A stretch of 64,000 nt of DNA, taken from assembly GCF_000004825.1 (NCBI RefSeq), contig NW_008805064.1, positions 1,054,001-1,118,000 of the forward strand, read 5' to 3'. The stretch is from Heterostelium album PN500 (lineage: Eukaryota; Evosea; Eumycetozoa; Acytosteliales; Acytosteliaceae). The position numbers were made by a program, and so were the translations under genes. The notes under the pieces were generated by a model. The model saw only the letters and a program-made list of their open reading frames with translations, was not told the origin of the DNA and ran no database searches. Shown piece after piece: positions 24,591 to 35,825 of the stretch; positions within the stretch are counted from its first letter, which is position 1; the number at the start of each line of letters is the position of its first letter.

Positions 24591-26237
24591 TTATAATCTA
24601 TAAATTTCAAATTGTTCTACAAAATGATATTGAGATGCATCTCCTGTTGACGCGGTGAATCCAACATAGGCCAAATTATTTTCCAGTCCTATGAATTCAG
24701 ATAGATTGAAATCTTCATCTGTTGCAATCGATTTATTATCTATGAATACTTCAAGTACTCCAGCTGCTTCACTGTATCTAACGACCACATCAAGAGATCT
24801 ACCATCGTTCATCGGTCGAATATCTTCATAGCTCAATGAGGATTCGAATAGAGAGGTATTTGGTTCAGTTCCATCTGAATGAATCGATACATGACTATCG
24901 TTTTCATCACAATCTTCGTTGTAATAGGTATCGAATTCGATGGCAAGAGAGTTGGGAATTCCGGAATATCCAAGGTTTCCACCGACCTGTTTCATATCGA
25001 TGTGATTGGCACCCTCTGGAGCGTTGTGAATAACAAACGCCATACCATCGGCGCCACCTCCATCGATTCTAATTTTGAATCTACAAAAGAAACCTGCACC
25101 AATGTTCAATCGGTTTCTACTCCAACATACGCCAACTTGGCTTCTATATGGACCAGTCAACATCAGTGAGCCGGCCAACCATTGAGCATTGCCAAGTGCT
25201 ATCATATGACTTGGGTGTAGATATATCAATGGTAGAAAACTCTTGATGTATCTCCTCAGAACGATGTTTCTTACTAAACATTTCTTTATCAATTGGTTTC
25301 TAGATGATGGTTTACTGTGATCTTGATCTTGTTCATCGGTTGTCTGCTCAACTGCTACTTCTGAGACTTGAGTTTGAGGTTCACTCGACTCTGAGGACAA
25401 TTGAATATTATCCAGCAATATGATAGAACCTTGAGTGCTCCTTGCAACAATACCGAAATAACTAAATAGATGGTCTACTTGGTTGTTTATCTCTTTGAAA
25501 TTAAAAGGCAAATGAGTCAACAAGTTGCCATTAAAGTTCACTGAGATTGACAAACTCTCGTGATTGAACATTATTACGAATGAATTATTCTGGCCAGTGG
25601 GTGCGAATAGAGATTTCGGAAGTTCAGTATTGAAAAGATTCTCTTTGCTTTTGAGATTATGCACTCTGATGAATAGTCTATAATCTTCATATGACTTTGA
25701 TAGTTCGACAGCTAGAGTGTGAACAACATTGGCAAAACCATATTGATATTGATCATCGCTTGTTAGATCTGACATTACACTATGCATTACAAAGGATAGA
25801 GAGTTATTACCAGTCAAATTAAATTTAGAGACATCAAAAGAATAACTAAATCTAAATCCTTGGTTGATGATAGTATCGGTTCGGATGTAATCTCTAAACC
25901 ATATGGATTTCGCAACGATTGGAAACATGTTACCAAAACATTCATTATTAAAATTTAAATTCAATGATGAATTCGATTCATTCCATTTAGATTGATGACA
26001 AACACCGAATGAATTTTGATGAGAAAGTTGTTGATTGAAATACTGAGGAGTATGAAAGTTCTTTTGACCAAACTCTTTAAAGTAATCGAAAAACTTGATC
26101 TTTCCATCATCAAAGATTGATTTCACCACTTCGCTATTTATAATACTTGTATAATTGCTATTATTATTTTCATACTTTTTTATTTTGATATCATTGTTAT
26201 TATTACTATTATTAGTTCTTATCTTTTTTCTAGCCAT
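24591..26237 (-). CDS. Double L-type (legume) lectin-like protein
   Basis: This is a single exon of 548 residues. The ATG at 26237 is the first real ATG, because the frame further upstream starts only from non-ATG codons. The C-terminal half (about 345-548) carries legume-lectin hallmarks: GAGFFCRFKIRIDGGGADGM, then AFVIHN, GGNLGYSGIPNSLAIEFDTY, a Ca-loop-like NEDCDENDSHVSIH, VRYSEAAGVLEVFIDN and YVGFTAST. The N-terminal half (about 90-310) looks like a diverged second jelly roll (FRFSYSFDVSKF, SLSFVMHS, GSIILLDNIQL). A Q/E/D-rich linker joins them. There is no signal peptide; the start is basic and Asn-rich (MARKKIRTN), so a cytosolic or nuclear location is inferred. Bacterial and amoebal proteins with this fold bind glycans, but the ligand here is unknown. 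It converges with mhcA. Confidence 0.75.
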   Translation of the reverse strand: MARKKIRTNNSNNNNDIKIKKYENNNSNYTSIINSEVVKSIFDDGKIKFFDYFKEFGQKNFHTPQYFNQQLSHQNSFGVCHQSKWNESNSSLNLNFNNECFGNMFPIVAKSIWFRDYIRTDTIINQGFRFSYSFDVSKFNLTGNNSLSFVMHSVMSDLTSDDQYQYGFANVVHTLAVELSKSYEDYRLFIRVHNLKSKENLFNTELPKSLFAPTGQNNSFVIMFNHESLSISVNFNGNLLTHLPFNFKEINNQVDHLFSYFGIVARSTQGSIILLDNIQLSSESSEPQTQVSEVAVEQTTDEQDQDHSKPSSRNQLIKKCLVRNIVLRRYIKSFLPLIYLHPSHMIALGNAQWLAGSLMLTGPYRSQVGVCWSRNRLNIGAGFFCRFKIRIDGGGADGMAFVIHNAPEGANHIDMKQVGGNLGYSGIPNSLAIEFDTYYNEDCDENDSHVSIHSDGTEPNTSLFESSLSYEDIRPMNDGRSLDVVVRYSEAAGVLEVFIDNKSIATDEDFNLSEFIGLENNLAYVGFTASTGDASQYHFVEQFEIYRL

Positions 26238-26399
26238 GTTTATAAAATCGTAATATTTCAAAAGAAAATAAATAATCTGGTTGAGGGATAAAATAAAATG
26301 TGGATGAGGGAAAAACAACTAACTGTGTTTTTTTCTAAGTAATTTTTACTAAAGTTCCAACTGAAATTTTTTAACCATGGTTTAAATTTTAACCCTTTT

Positions 26400-27618
26400 T
26401 TATTTCTTTGATTTCAACTTTCTATAAATATATTCAACAGATTTAAATAGACCTGCTGTTAATACACCTTTGGCGGATTGGTTAAAACTACTGCTTCCAA
26501 CAATCTTGGAGATCGATTGTCTTACTTGGTCCGCAGATACAGTTGGCTCGTTGTTTAGTTTTACATTCTTTCTCAGATTGTTCAATACATCGGATCTTAT
26601 CTTTGGTGGTAGTAACGATGCCATTTCAAAGTAATCCAATTGAGTCGATGCCAATTGCGTGAAATGGTATTGATTATCGCTTTCAGAGTAATCGATCTTT
26701 AGGTAACTTGCGAAATTCTTTTTAATCAACGGCATGTAGATTGCTCGCATCGACTCGATGTTGTTCACCACTATGTTATGAATCTTATTGGGATTCTCGC
26801 CGCCTTTCATTCTGATGTCACCCATGTAGGAGATCGATGATATCTGGTGGAGCAATTGGTATTCGCTGAATTGCTTCGGTAGCATCATCAACGCACATGT
26901 AATTGCGAATGTCTGATTCTTTGAGCTGTTGACCGAGTGCATTTCACTGAGAGCATCTTGCTCACACACTGGCAAGTCTAAAATCGGTTTCATCATTCTA
27001 CCAGATATATAAAGGCTATCCCAATTCTTCAAATCATCTAATAAATCGTTATATTCAATGACTCCATATTTATATCTCTAGAATGTTGAAAATATTAATA
27101 TTAAATATTTATCTTTCTTTTCCAAATATATATTAAGTACTTACAATACCATTATAATTTAATAATGTATTATAATATACTTTTGCAGCCATCTTTTGTA
27201 CGGTGGTAACAGTTGATTCACCAAAGTAAGCGAGGAATGAATAGTGATCAAAGTTTTGCTTTATATTCTCTTTGTGCCACTGTTCAGAGTTCTCCACTGC
27301 AAACACCAGATCGATCATCGGTTGCTTATTACTATTTGATTCGTATCCTTTTTGTGAGATCACACCAGATCCATATGCAAATCCATATTTTATCTTTGGG
27401 AATTGTGATAGAATCTTTTTTATCTTTATATTTACATCATCGTCTTGAGCTGCACTTTTGATATCACCATTGCTATTGTTGTTATTTCTATTAATTGTAC
27501 AATAATGATAGCCACTACTACTATTTCTATTTATATTATATGTAATGTTTGCAATCAAAAATAATCTACTTTTGTTAAAAGATATTAACTTATTTGTATT
27601 TATACATTGTGTGATCAT
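26400..27618 (-). CDS. tam41: Mitochondrial CDP-diacylglycerol synthase Tam41
   Basis: Exons on the minus strand are 27618-27145 and 27077-26400, giving 383 residues. Family blocks are ILSQFPKIKYGFAYGSGVI, SQKGY, MIDLVFAVENSEQWHKENI, NFDHYSFLAYFG, AAKVYYNTLLNYNGIRYKYG (the last five residues come from exon 2) and NWDSLYISGRMMKPI. The YGSGV...IDLVFAV pair is the nucleotidyltransferase active-site region of Tam41/TAMM41. Tam41 makes CDP-diacylglycerol from phosphatidic acid and CTP at the matrix face of the inner membrane, the first step toward cardiolipin. The first 40 residues are Asn/Ser/Arg-rich with few acids, consistent with an import presequence. The C-terminal part (NQSAKGVLTAGLFKSVEYIY) matches the family's amphipathic tail. 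Confidence 0.93.
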
Positions 27619-28019
27619 TCTTTTGGTTCGATTTTCGCTTTTAGAAAAAAAATCAGATTAACTAATTTGATCTTCCAATTAAAGTGCACTGAAGAATCTA
27701 TTTTTTTTTTTGATTTAGCTGTTTTTTTTTTATTATTTTAAATTTTGTTTTATTAGTTATATGTTTATTTGTTTATATGAGAAGAAGTAGCCATTAAAAT
27801 ACAGCACTTTGAAACCTTTTTATCAACAACCTTCGCGAACAACACTACAATTGCAACAGAAATAGATATATAGTCAAGTGTTTTCTCGAGATCATTGTAA
27901 AGCCATTAAAACCCACGGGAAATCTGATTTCCTGGCTACTTCTTATCATATAAACAAAATAAATATAATAAATAGAATTTAAATTATTAGTTTTATTGTT
28001 ATTCCAATATTTGAATCAT
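27619..28019. other. Intergenic region holding a self-complementary element
   Basis: The region lies between the tam41 start and the end of the ATP-grasp gene. The only notable content is the structured element at 27771-27955, described separately. Confidence 0.6.
27771..27955. ncRNA. 185-nt structured element: ncRNA candidate or MITE-like repeat
   Basis: The ends at 27771-27792 and 27934-27955 are 22-nt inverted repeats with a single mismatch, and weaker pairing continues outward about 10 nt on each side. Inside are a 6-bp stem of AACACT with AGTGTT (27838-27882 area, extending with one mismatch to 9 bp) and a hairpin GGAAAT-CTG-ATTTCC at 27918-27932. A 10-bp direct repeat, GCCATTAAAA, occurs at 27790 and 27902. 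It is much less AT-rich than its flanks. A nested fold of this kind fits a small structured RNA; terminal inverted repeats would also fit a MITE, but I see no clear target-site duplication. Strand and function are unknown. Confidence 0.35.
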
Positions 28020-29151
28020 TTAAATCAATTCAGAAACAGCTGTTATAAATCTTTTTATATTATCATCGTTGTCCAATAAATATAGTGACGGTTCAAACAG
28101 TTCACATTCACTTAAACATAATCTACCTTTATATCTCAACTAAAAATATTATATGAATTAAAGTATTATTATTATTATTAGTGTATTGGGGTATTAAATA
28201 ATCAAGATATTAATAACACTTACCATATCAACTCTAGCGAATAAAAGATTTCCTTTAGTTTTAGATATATAATTTACAATGTTGGATGCCAATTGAATTT
28301 CAGAATCAAGGGGATTCGTGTTTGGAAGAATGACACCACCGAAATTCTCTTGGACACGGAAATCTTGTGATGCCGGACGTTTCACACAGGCGTGTGAGAA
28401 TTTCTTGTTGAAGAACAAGAATGAATCTTCGCCATCGGTCTGAATAGTCCCTACAAACGGTTGAATGATCATATCAAACTCTGCCAAATACTTTCTAAAC
28501 TCCAAGTCCATCTCCTGGCAATTGTCTAGATTGAATCTGAATGTACCGTATGCATCTGCACTTACAGCCGGTTTCATCACGTATTCGCTTTGATCCCTAT
28601 CGAATTTACCAGCTTCAACACCTTGTTTAACGTATTCCTTCAGCGACAAGACTGAATCAGATGTTTGGCTGTCGCTCTTCACTATTATACTGGGAACTAT
28701 TTCAAATCCATTCTCCTCCAACTCCAAAAGATATTGTTTATTCCAATTCCAACGAATTACACTACTGTCATTCAATATCTTTATTTTCAATGAATCTATT
28801 CTATCCAACCATTTCTTAAACTCTTCAAATTTTCCTACGTAATCCTTTTTTGTTTTCAAAAAGTTTGTTTGTGTTAGTTTCATTTCATTTTATTTTTCAT
28901 ATATTACAATATAATACCCAAGTAGATCTAATTATTAATAAAGTAAATTGTTCCCAATCGACAGTTTCATCAGTCCAAGAAACTATTTGACATTGTTGTT
29001 CGAATTTATCAAACAATTGCTTGAGCATTGACTTATCATCTTTCGAACCTTCAGGGTGTCTTTCACATGTTACTATTCCAATTTTAATATTCTTTTTAGA
29101 AATATCTCTTTCTGATTCGTCTGCCGTACTACTATTTTGTTCAATTGTCAT
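28020..29151 (-). CDS. ATP-grasp family ligase-like protein
   Basis: Exons on the minus strand are 29151-28918, 28844-28224 and 28139-28020, giving 324 residues. The first splice joins STW to DYVGKFEEFKKWLDRI, restoring the RSTWDY block typical of DcsG/RimK-like ATP-grasp proteins. Later blocks are RWNWNKQYLLELEENGFEIV, a strand with YVMKPAVSADAYGTFRF (Lys in the nucleotide-binding strand), DMIIQPFVGTIQTDGEDSFL, FFNKKFSHACVKRPAS and NLLFARVDM. The last supplies the metal-binding acid region, and ELFEPSLYL follows in the final exon. ATP-grasp enzymes join a carboxylate to an amine through an acyl-phosphate. The substrate cannot be told from sequence; similar proteins are annotated after cycloserine biosynthesis DcsG, but that pathway is not implied here. 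It is divergent to the mucin-like gene. Confidence 0.8.
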
Positions 29152-29970
29152 TATTATTATTATATTATTATTCTTTTTGTAGTTTAAAAATGTTTTTGAT
29201 TACATAAAACCGATTCATAAAAAAAAACAAAAAAATTAAGATATTTTTTTTCTAAGATTTGGAAGGGAAAGACATCTTTTCCAAAAAAAATAAAAACAAG
29301 ATTTACAATTAAATTATGTCATGACAATTGTAGTTGGCAATAGATTGTCTATTATAAAGGAAATTACCACTTTAATTTGGTCAATTTCGATAATCATCTT
29401 GGTCATTTTCTTCATATTTTTCGATAAAGTTTATCAAATGGATCTATCATTCTATAGATATATATGTGATATATTTGTTTATCGTTCTCCTTTATTTTCA
29501 CCCCCCACATCATATGTATGTATCTTCATATCTCATTGTTATCGTTCAAAATACACTCTACATATATTATTTGTAGTTCATCATATACTTTTATTTTGTT
29601 GTCAAGTGTTTATTTGTTATATTCATCATCTTTTTTATTGTAATATTTTTGAAGATGTGTGATGTGAGTAAAATAAGAGATAATCAAATATACTTATTTT
29701 ACATTAATTTCACCATAGTAATCCAGGTGGATTTTCATACACATTTGACAATAACAACAATGATGATGTGTGGGGGTGAAAATAAAGGAGAACGATATAC
29801 AAATATTCAAATTCATTCTCTATAACATTCATTATGTTATCTGTAACAACAACTCTTTCAATTTCGAAAAAATTATCAACAAACTGAAGTAGAATCTGTA
29901 GGTACAATCATTATCCCATCAATCATCCACTTTAACAACAAACAATACTATAAAACTATTTAAATTAAAA
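29152..29970. other. Divergent promoter region with inverted duplication
   Basis: The region lies between the ATP-grasp gene and the mucin-like gene. Two short open frames (29321-29662 plus strand, 29710-29907 minus strand) overlap an inverted repeat, and I do not call them genes. Their shared content is described under the repeat. Confidence 0.5.
29471..29806. repeat. Inverted duplication with CACCCCC core
   Basis: The segment 29471-29512 is repeated in reverse complement at about 29766-29806, with at least 36 of about 40 positions equal, separated by about 255 bp. The arms contain CGTTCTCCTTTATTTTCACC followed by a C-run and CACA. Weaker similarity continues inward, for example CATTGTT..CAAA in both copies. 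The CA/GT-rich core recalls the GBF-bound G-box or CA-rich elements of Dictyostelium developmental promoters. That likeness is by eye only. Confidence 0.7.
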
Positions 29971-32900
29971 ATGGTATCCAACAAAAATATTCCATTTTTA
30001 TTACTAGTTTTATTTTTAACTGTCAGTTTGTCGTTTGGTAATATGAATTTAAATATCCATTTTTTTAATGTGTGTGAATTAATTAACGAATTTTCTTTTT
30101 ATTTTATTTATTATAGGACATTCGCATAAAAATAAAGGACATTTGAAATGTGAAAGATATCAAATTGCTCAGGTTTACAATGGAATCAGATATTGTGCAC
30201 CAAACAATCTTGATGTTTGTCGATATTTAGAATGTCCAATCTATCATATTTGTGCTTCGATCAGATCGAGACCCGTTTGTATTAGGATGGCATGTGAAGA
30301 GAGCACCACCGATACTTCTGTATGTTCAACTTCTGGTGGTATTACTATTGCTCAGTCTACTGTTGCTTCTACAATTGCATCAACTGCCACTACAATTGCA
30401 ACTACCACCGCCACAACAACAGGAATTCCAAGTGGTGGTGGAAGTACTGTTGCTTCTACTATTGCTACGACTGCCAGTACTATCGCCACAACAACTGCAA
30501 CTTCTCAACATCCAACTGGTTCAAGTACTATTGTTTCAACAATTGCATCGACTGCCAGTACAATTGCAACTACCACTGCTACAACAACTGGCATCCCCAC
30601 TGGTGGAAGTACAATTGCTTCAAATGTTGCATCAACAACAGCAACAACAACCAATAAAGCTTCAACAATGACATACAGCACTATTGCAACTACCACAACT
30701 GTTGCTTCCACGACAGCTTCGACAACAGCAACAACGACAGCAACTACAACAAATGAAGCATCAACAATCACCCAGACAACAACAGCCACAACAACAGCCA
30801 CAACAACAGCATCAACAACCTCAATACCAACAACAATTGCTTCGACAACTCAAACTACAACAGCATCAACCACAGGTCCTGCATCAACAATCACCGCCTC
30901 CACTACCCAATCTACCACTGCAACTCTTGCATACTCTACAACAGCATCAACTACAGCAAGCACAACAGCCTCAACTACAGGTCCTGCATCTACTATTACA
31001 CAAACAACAACCGCAACAACAACTGCAACCACCACTTCAAGAATATCATCCAATCCAACTACAGGGTATCCCACAACTAGAAATCCAACTAGTACTCCAA
31101 CAACTGGATCGCCAACGACTGGACCGCCAACAACCAGAACACCAACGACTGACACTCCAACAATTGGTATGACTACTAGAGCTCCAACAACAGAAACACC
31201 AACAACCGGATCACCAACAACTGGAGAACAAACACCTGATATTACTACAAGAAGCCCAACAACTGGAACTCCAACAACTGGAACCCCAACAACTGGGATT
31301 CCAACAACTGATATGACTACAAGAAACCCAACAACTGGGATTCCAACAACTGGGATTCCAACAACTGGAGCACCAACAAATGGGATTCCAACAACTGGGA
31401 TTCCAACAACAGGAGCACCAACAACTGGTATGACTACTAGAGCACCAACAACTGGGATTCCAACAACTGGAGCACCAACAACTGGTATGACTACTAGAGC
31501 ACCAACAACTGGGATTCCAACAACTGGAGCACCAACAACTGGTATGACTACTAGAGCACCAACAACTGGGATTCCAACAACAGGAGCACCAACAAATGGG
31601 ATTCCAACAACTGGGATTCCAACAACAGGAGCACCAACAACTGGTATGACTACTAGAACACCAACAACTGGGATTCCAACAACTGGAGCACCAACAACTG
31701 GAACTCCAACAACTGGTATGACTACTAGAACCCCAACAACAGGAACTCCAACAACAGGAATTCCAACAGGAACTACAACACTCCCAACAACTGGAATTCC
31801 GATAACTAGAACTCCGACCACTGGAATACCAACGACTGGTACTCCAACAACTGGTACTCCAACAACTGGTACTCCAACGACTGGTACTCCTTCAACCACA
31901 ACCACTGATATATCTGTACCAGCAACTACAACAACTATAGCACCATCCACAACAACAGCGACAACAGATTCTTCAACACCATCAACTGAACCAACAGTAA
32001 TACCAATACGACCAACTCGTCCACCAGATGAAATACCAACGACTGGTACTCCAACAACTGGTACTCCTTCAACCACAACCACTGATATATCTGTACCAGC
32101 GACTACAACAACTATAGCACCATCCACAACAACAGCGACAACAGATTCTTCAACACCATCAACTGAACCAACAGTAATACCAATACGACCAACTCGTCCA
32201 CCAGATGAAACACCACCACCACAACCAACAACTAAATTGATTAGACTCCATATGTTTGAAGATTTGAATGGCGATGGCGTAGCACAAGATGATGATCCAG
32301 GTGTTGTTGTAACATGTGACCTAAATGCTTCGAATGGAACCAAAGTAGCGACTCTTACAACTTTTGAAAGAGATGCAAAAGGTGGATTCCCACCTGCAAC
32401 AGCCACAATTCCATTTGGTGGTTATTGTTTGGCTTGTCAAATTCCAAGGTATCTATTCATTGATTTCATTTAAAAGTTTGTTGAAATGAGAAATAATTAT
32501 TAACTGAAATAATATGCATAATTATACTATAGTGGATACAAAGTAGTACCCCAAAAGACAGTGCCTATTATCAGAATGGTTAACCCATTCGATGAGAATG
32601 GAAATGTTTGCTTCAACGTTGCCAATGATGGAATCAATTACGATATCTACGGTGGACTTTTGAATGAGAATCCAACTCCACTTTCTCTTAGATTCTTCGA
32701 GGATCAAAATGGTGATTCCACCATTCAACCAACTGAAATAGGTGCCGATGTTACTTGTAACTTGACTGACTCTCATGGTGTTGTACACGAAACACTGGTC
32801 ACTCTACCAGGCACTGGAGAACAAATTCCACCTGCTACAACGAATGTCGCGCCACAAGGTGACTATTGCATGGTTTGTGTAGTTCCAACGTAAGTATTGT

Positions 32901-34462
32901 TATTAATAATATTCTATCATAATCAATGGAATTTGTCTTTTATCTTTATCTTATTAACAAAAATGAAAAACTAAATAGTGGATATCAAATGTCACCTAAA
33001 ATAGCACAACTCGGTGAACCTTGGAAGAATTCATTTGAAACGAATGGATCTATTTGTTTCAAAGCTATTGGCAAGAGAATTGATTTTTATGGATCAATTG
33101 AGAAAATACCAAATACACCTACTCCACTCACTCTTAGATTCTTTGAAGATCAAAATGGAGATTCCACCATTCAACCAACTGAAATAGGTGCCGATGTTAC
33201 TTGCAATCTGACTGACTCACATGGTGTTGTTCACACAACATTAGTCACTCTACCAGGTACTGGAGAACAAATTCCACCTGCATCAACCATTGTAGTACCA
33301 CTAGGTGACTATTGCATGGTTTGTGCAGTTCCACTGTAAGTTTTGTTATTAATAACAATCAATCCATATCTTATTTTTACAATCCTATTTAAACTATTGA
33401 TATTAACCAAAAATATGAAATTAGTGGATATCAAATGTCACCTAAAATCGCACAACTCGGTGAACCTTGGAAGAATTCATTTGAATCGAATGGATCCTGT
33501 TGTTTCAAGGCTAATGGTGTACCTATTGATTTATATGGATCAATTGAGAAACTACCAAATACACCAACTACAATAACTGTTCGAATGTGGAATGATGAAA
33601 ATGGAGATTCCACTCTTCAACCAACCGAATTAGGTGCTGATGTTGTCTGTAATTTGACTGACTCGCATGGTGTAGTACACGAATCAATATCGACAATGCT
33701 AGGCACTGGAGAACAAATCCCACCTGCAACAACCATCGCTCAGCCACTAGGTGACTATTGTATGGTTTGTATTGTTCCAAAGTAAGTATATCTATATTCA
33801 ATCATTATCATCATTACAATCCATTAAATTTGTTTTTTATTACTAACTATCTGTAATTTATTTTCTTAGTGGTTATGAAATGTCACCAAAGATTGCACAA
33901 CCAGGTGAGCCATGGAAGAATTCATTTGACGCGAATGGATCCAGTTGTTTCAAGGCTAATGGTGTACCTATTGATTTATATGGATCAATTATAAAACTAC
34001 CTACTATCACTCCTCTCAATCTACGTTTGTGGATTGATAACAATAGAGATTCCACATTCCAAAGTGCGATAGATAAACCAATCGTTGAAACATGTAATCT
34101 CAGAGATGCTGGCAGAAACACAATCACCACATTAACATCGAAATTAATGAGTGGCCCTGATTACCCACCTGCAACATACAACATTACAGGAGAAGGTCAA
34201 TATTGTTTGAATTGTCAAAGACCAGAGTAATTATCAAAACCTAATCTTATCATTAATTCAAATCTTTATAAAATTATTCTAATCATTTTGTTTAAAACCA
34301 AACAAAATTTAAATTTATAGTGGATTTGCAGTGGGACCAAAGATTGCACAGCCAGGTGAACCTCTCAAGAACTCATTGGATTTAGACTTAATGTTTTGCT
34401 TCAATGCAACAGGAACAGAGATTGATGTTGGTGGAGCTTTCCAAGGGCCTGTCGCTCCATAA
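29971..34462 (+). CDS. Secreted mucin-like protein with tandem duplicated exons
   Basis: Exons are 29971-30037, 30117-32448, 32533-32889, 32979-33335, 33425-33781, 33870-34226 and 34321-34462, giving 1322 residues. A signal peptide (IPFLLLVLFLTVSLSFG) is followed by a Cys-rich head (about residues 30-80: C-ERYQIAQ, YCAPN, CRYLECPIYHICA). A Thr/Ser/Pro-rich region of about 620 residues comes next, built of ATT-type and PTTGX repeats, expected to be densely O-glycosylated. The C-terminal part has domains with SPKIAQxGEPWKNSF, CF, FFEDQNGDST and GDYCMVC blocks; the FEDxNGD loop resembles SdrD_B/Ca-binding repeats. Exons 3-6 are each exactly 357 bp with the same phase, so each encodes a 119-residue unit. 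A 177-bp segment of the Thr region is also duplicated (31891 and 32068) with very few changes. A cell-surface or matrix role is inferred; I recognise no named family. Confidence 0.85.
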
Positions 34463-34619
34463 TACTTAAATAATAATAAACAAAAACAAACATCTTTTTA
34501 AAAGACTTTTATGTTATTTACAAATATTTCACAATTTTGTCATTCTATCTTTGATAAGAATGTACAGACATTGATTATTATTATTATTTAAGGAATCTTT
34601 ACACAATCATTTCATACTG

Positions 34620-35391
34620 TTATTTGTAACCCTGATGAAAGAAAGAGTTGTCATTTGAGAGCGCTTCGATTTCTACTACTTTAGCACTGTATTCACTATC
34701 ACTTAATGTTGTAACCGATTTATCATTCATCATCTCTGTTAGTTTCGATGCCAATTGATGTTTGCACTATATATAGTTAGTAGATAGTAACAAAAATAAA
34801 AACAAACATTAGTTAGTAATGATCTAATAGGTATCTTAAATAATAATGATAGATAATACATACATAACTAAAATCACTCTTTGGTGAACTATTTCTAAAT
34901 GCAGGACATCCACAATAATCGCCGTCTAACAAACATAAATATTTCGAATCTTTTTGATGTCCGTTGACAACATAGAATGATCTATTCGATGGCTTGAAGA
35001 TATATTTAACAATCATCTGTTTATCTATTATCTGTAGTGATTCCGATAATGTCTTATCATATATCGCATATAAACTATAAAGATGTAATGAAGACGATGA
35101 TGGTTCGTATCATAATCGAATAGAGAATCAGTATATTAAAACAAATCTATACAATTCTAATAAATAATACACACGCTAATAGTATATCATCTGTCACTAA
35201 AAGTAAGTAGAAGTAAAAGATATTTACAAATTAAATTAGTAAAATGAATTGATTGATTGATTGATTGATTGATTGAGTGACTAATAAATTAAAACAAAGA
35301 TGAGAAAACTGTACATACTTTCATTTGCAGATAATAAACTATTAACTATATCTTTCAACTTTGTGTTGTGAGCAGTGTTTGTTATATTCAT
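34620..35391 (-). CDS. zswim7: SWS1/ZSWIM7 SWIM-domain recombination protein
   Basis: Exons on the minus strand are 35391-35319, 35196-35175 (22 nt), 35074-34864 and 34766-34620, giving 150 residues (human ZSWIM7 has 140). The SWIM zinc motif is CGC (C86, C88) with C103-K-H105, the last pair completed by the final splice (SY|CKHQLASKL). Upstream, TDDILLALYAIYDK, LSESLQIIDKQ and RSFYVVNGHQKDSKYLCLL match ZSWIM7's DEYLLSLKFLFG, LDLVDRQ and VYQVLGSSSKTYTCL. SWS1 forms the Shu complex with Rad51 paralogues such as SWSAP1, promoting Rad51 filaments in homologous recombination and meiosis. The micro-exon has donor GTGTGT, weaker than usual, but is needed for frame and for similarity. The start is the only ATG near the first exon. 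The gene is divergent to the next one. Confidence 0.88.
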
Positions 35392-35825
35392 TTTAAGAAT
35401 TTTGTAAATACTATTATAACCATTTTAAATTCATTAATAACTTTTTTTTCATTTTTGAAAGCTAATTATATTTTCTAAGAATATAAAAAGATTTGTTTTT
35501 TCAATATCATGATATTTATTTAAATATTTATATTTGCAAATTTTTTGATCAAAAAGTTGTGGGTGTGAAAAAAAGTTGGTTGGAGGAAGTTCAAAATAAT
35601 ACTTGGTTGATTGACAAACCTCAAACTTAATAATCAGTTTTCAAGATTATGTTGATTGACAAGTGTAAATAAATGGATGAACTATTAAGGTAGAAAAATA
35701 AACTATAAAAAGGATGTACTTTTTACATTTTTTTATTAAAATTTTTAATAAAACAACCAATATATAATTATATAATTACAACTATCAAATATATAAATAA
35801 ATTAATAACAAGATTGATAGATAAA
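35392..35825. other. Divergent intergenic region
   Basis: This is a shared upstream region of zswim7 and the 135-residue gene. T/A runs and TATA-like sequence are visible, and nothing else. Confidence 0.5.

Noticed and set aside
30505-32406. Long Val-rich minus-strand frames opposite the mucin-like gene
   Set aside because: They are the reverse reading of ACC/ACA Thr repeats; the plus strand has signal peptide, Cys-rich domains and splice sites.
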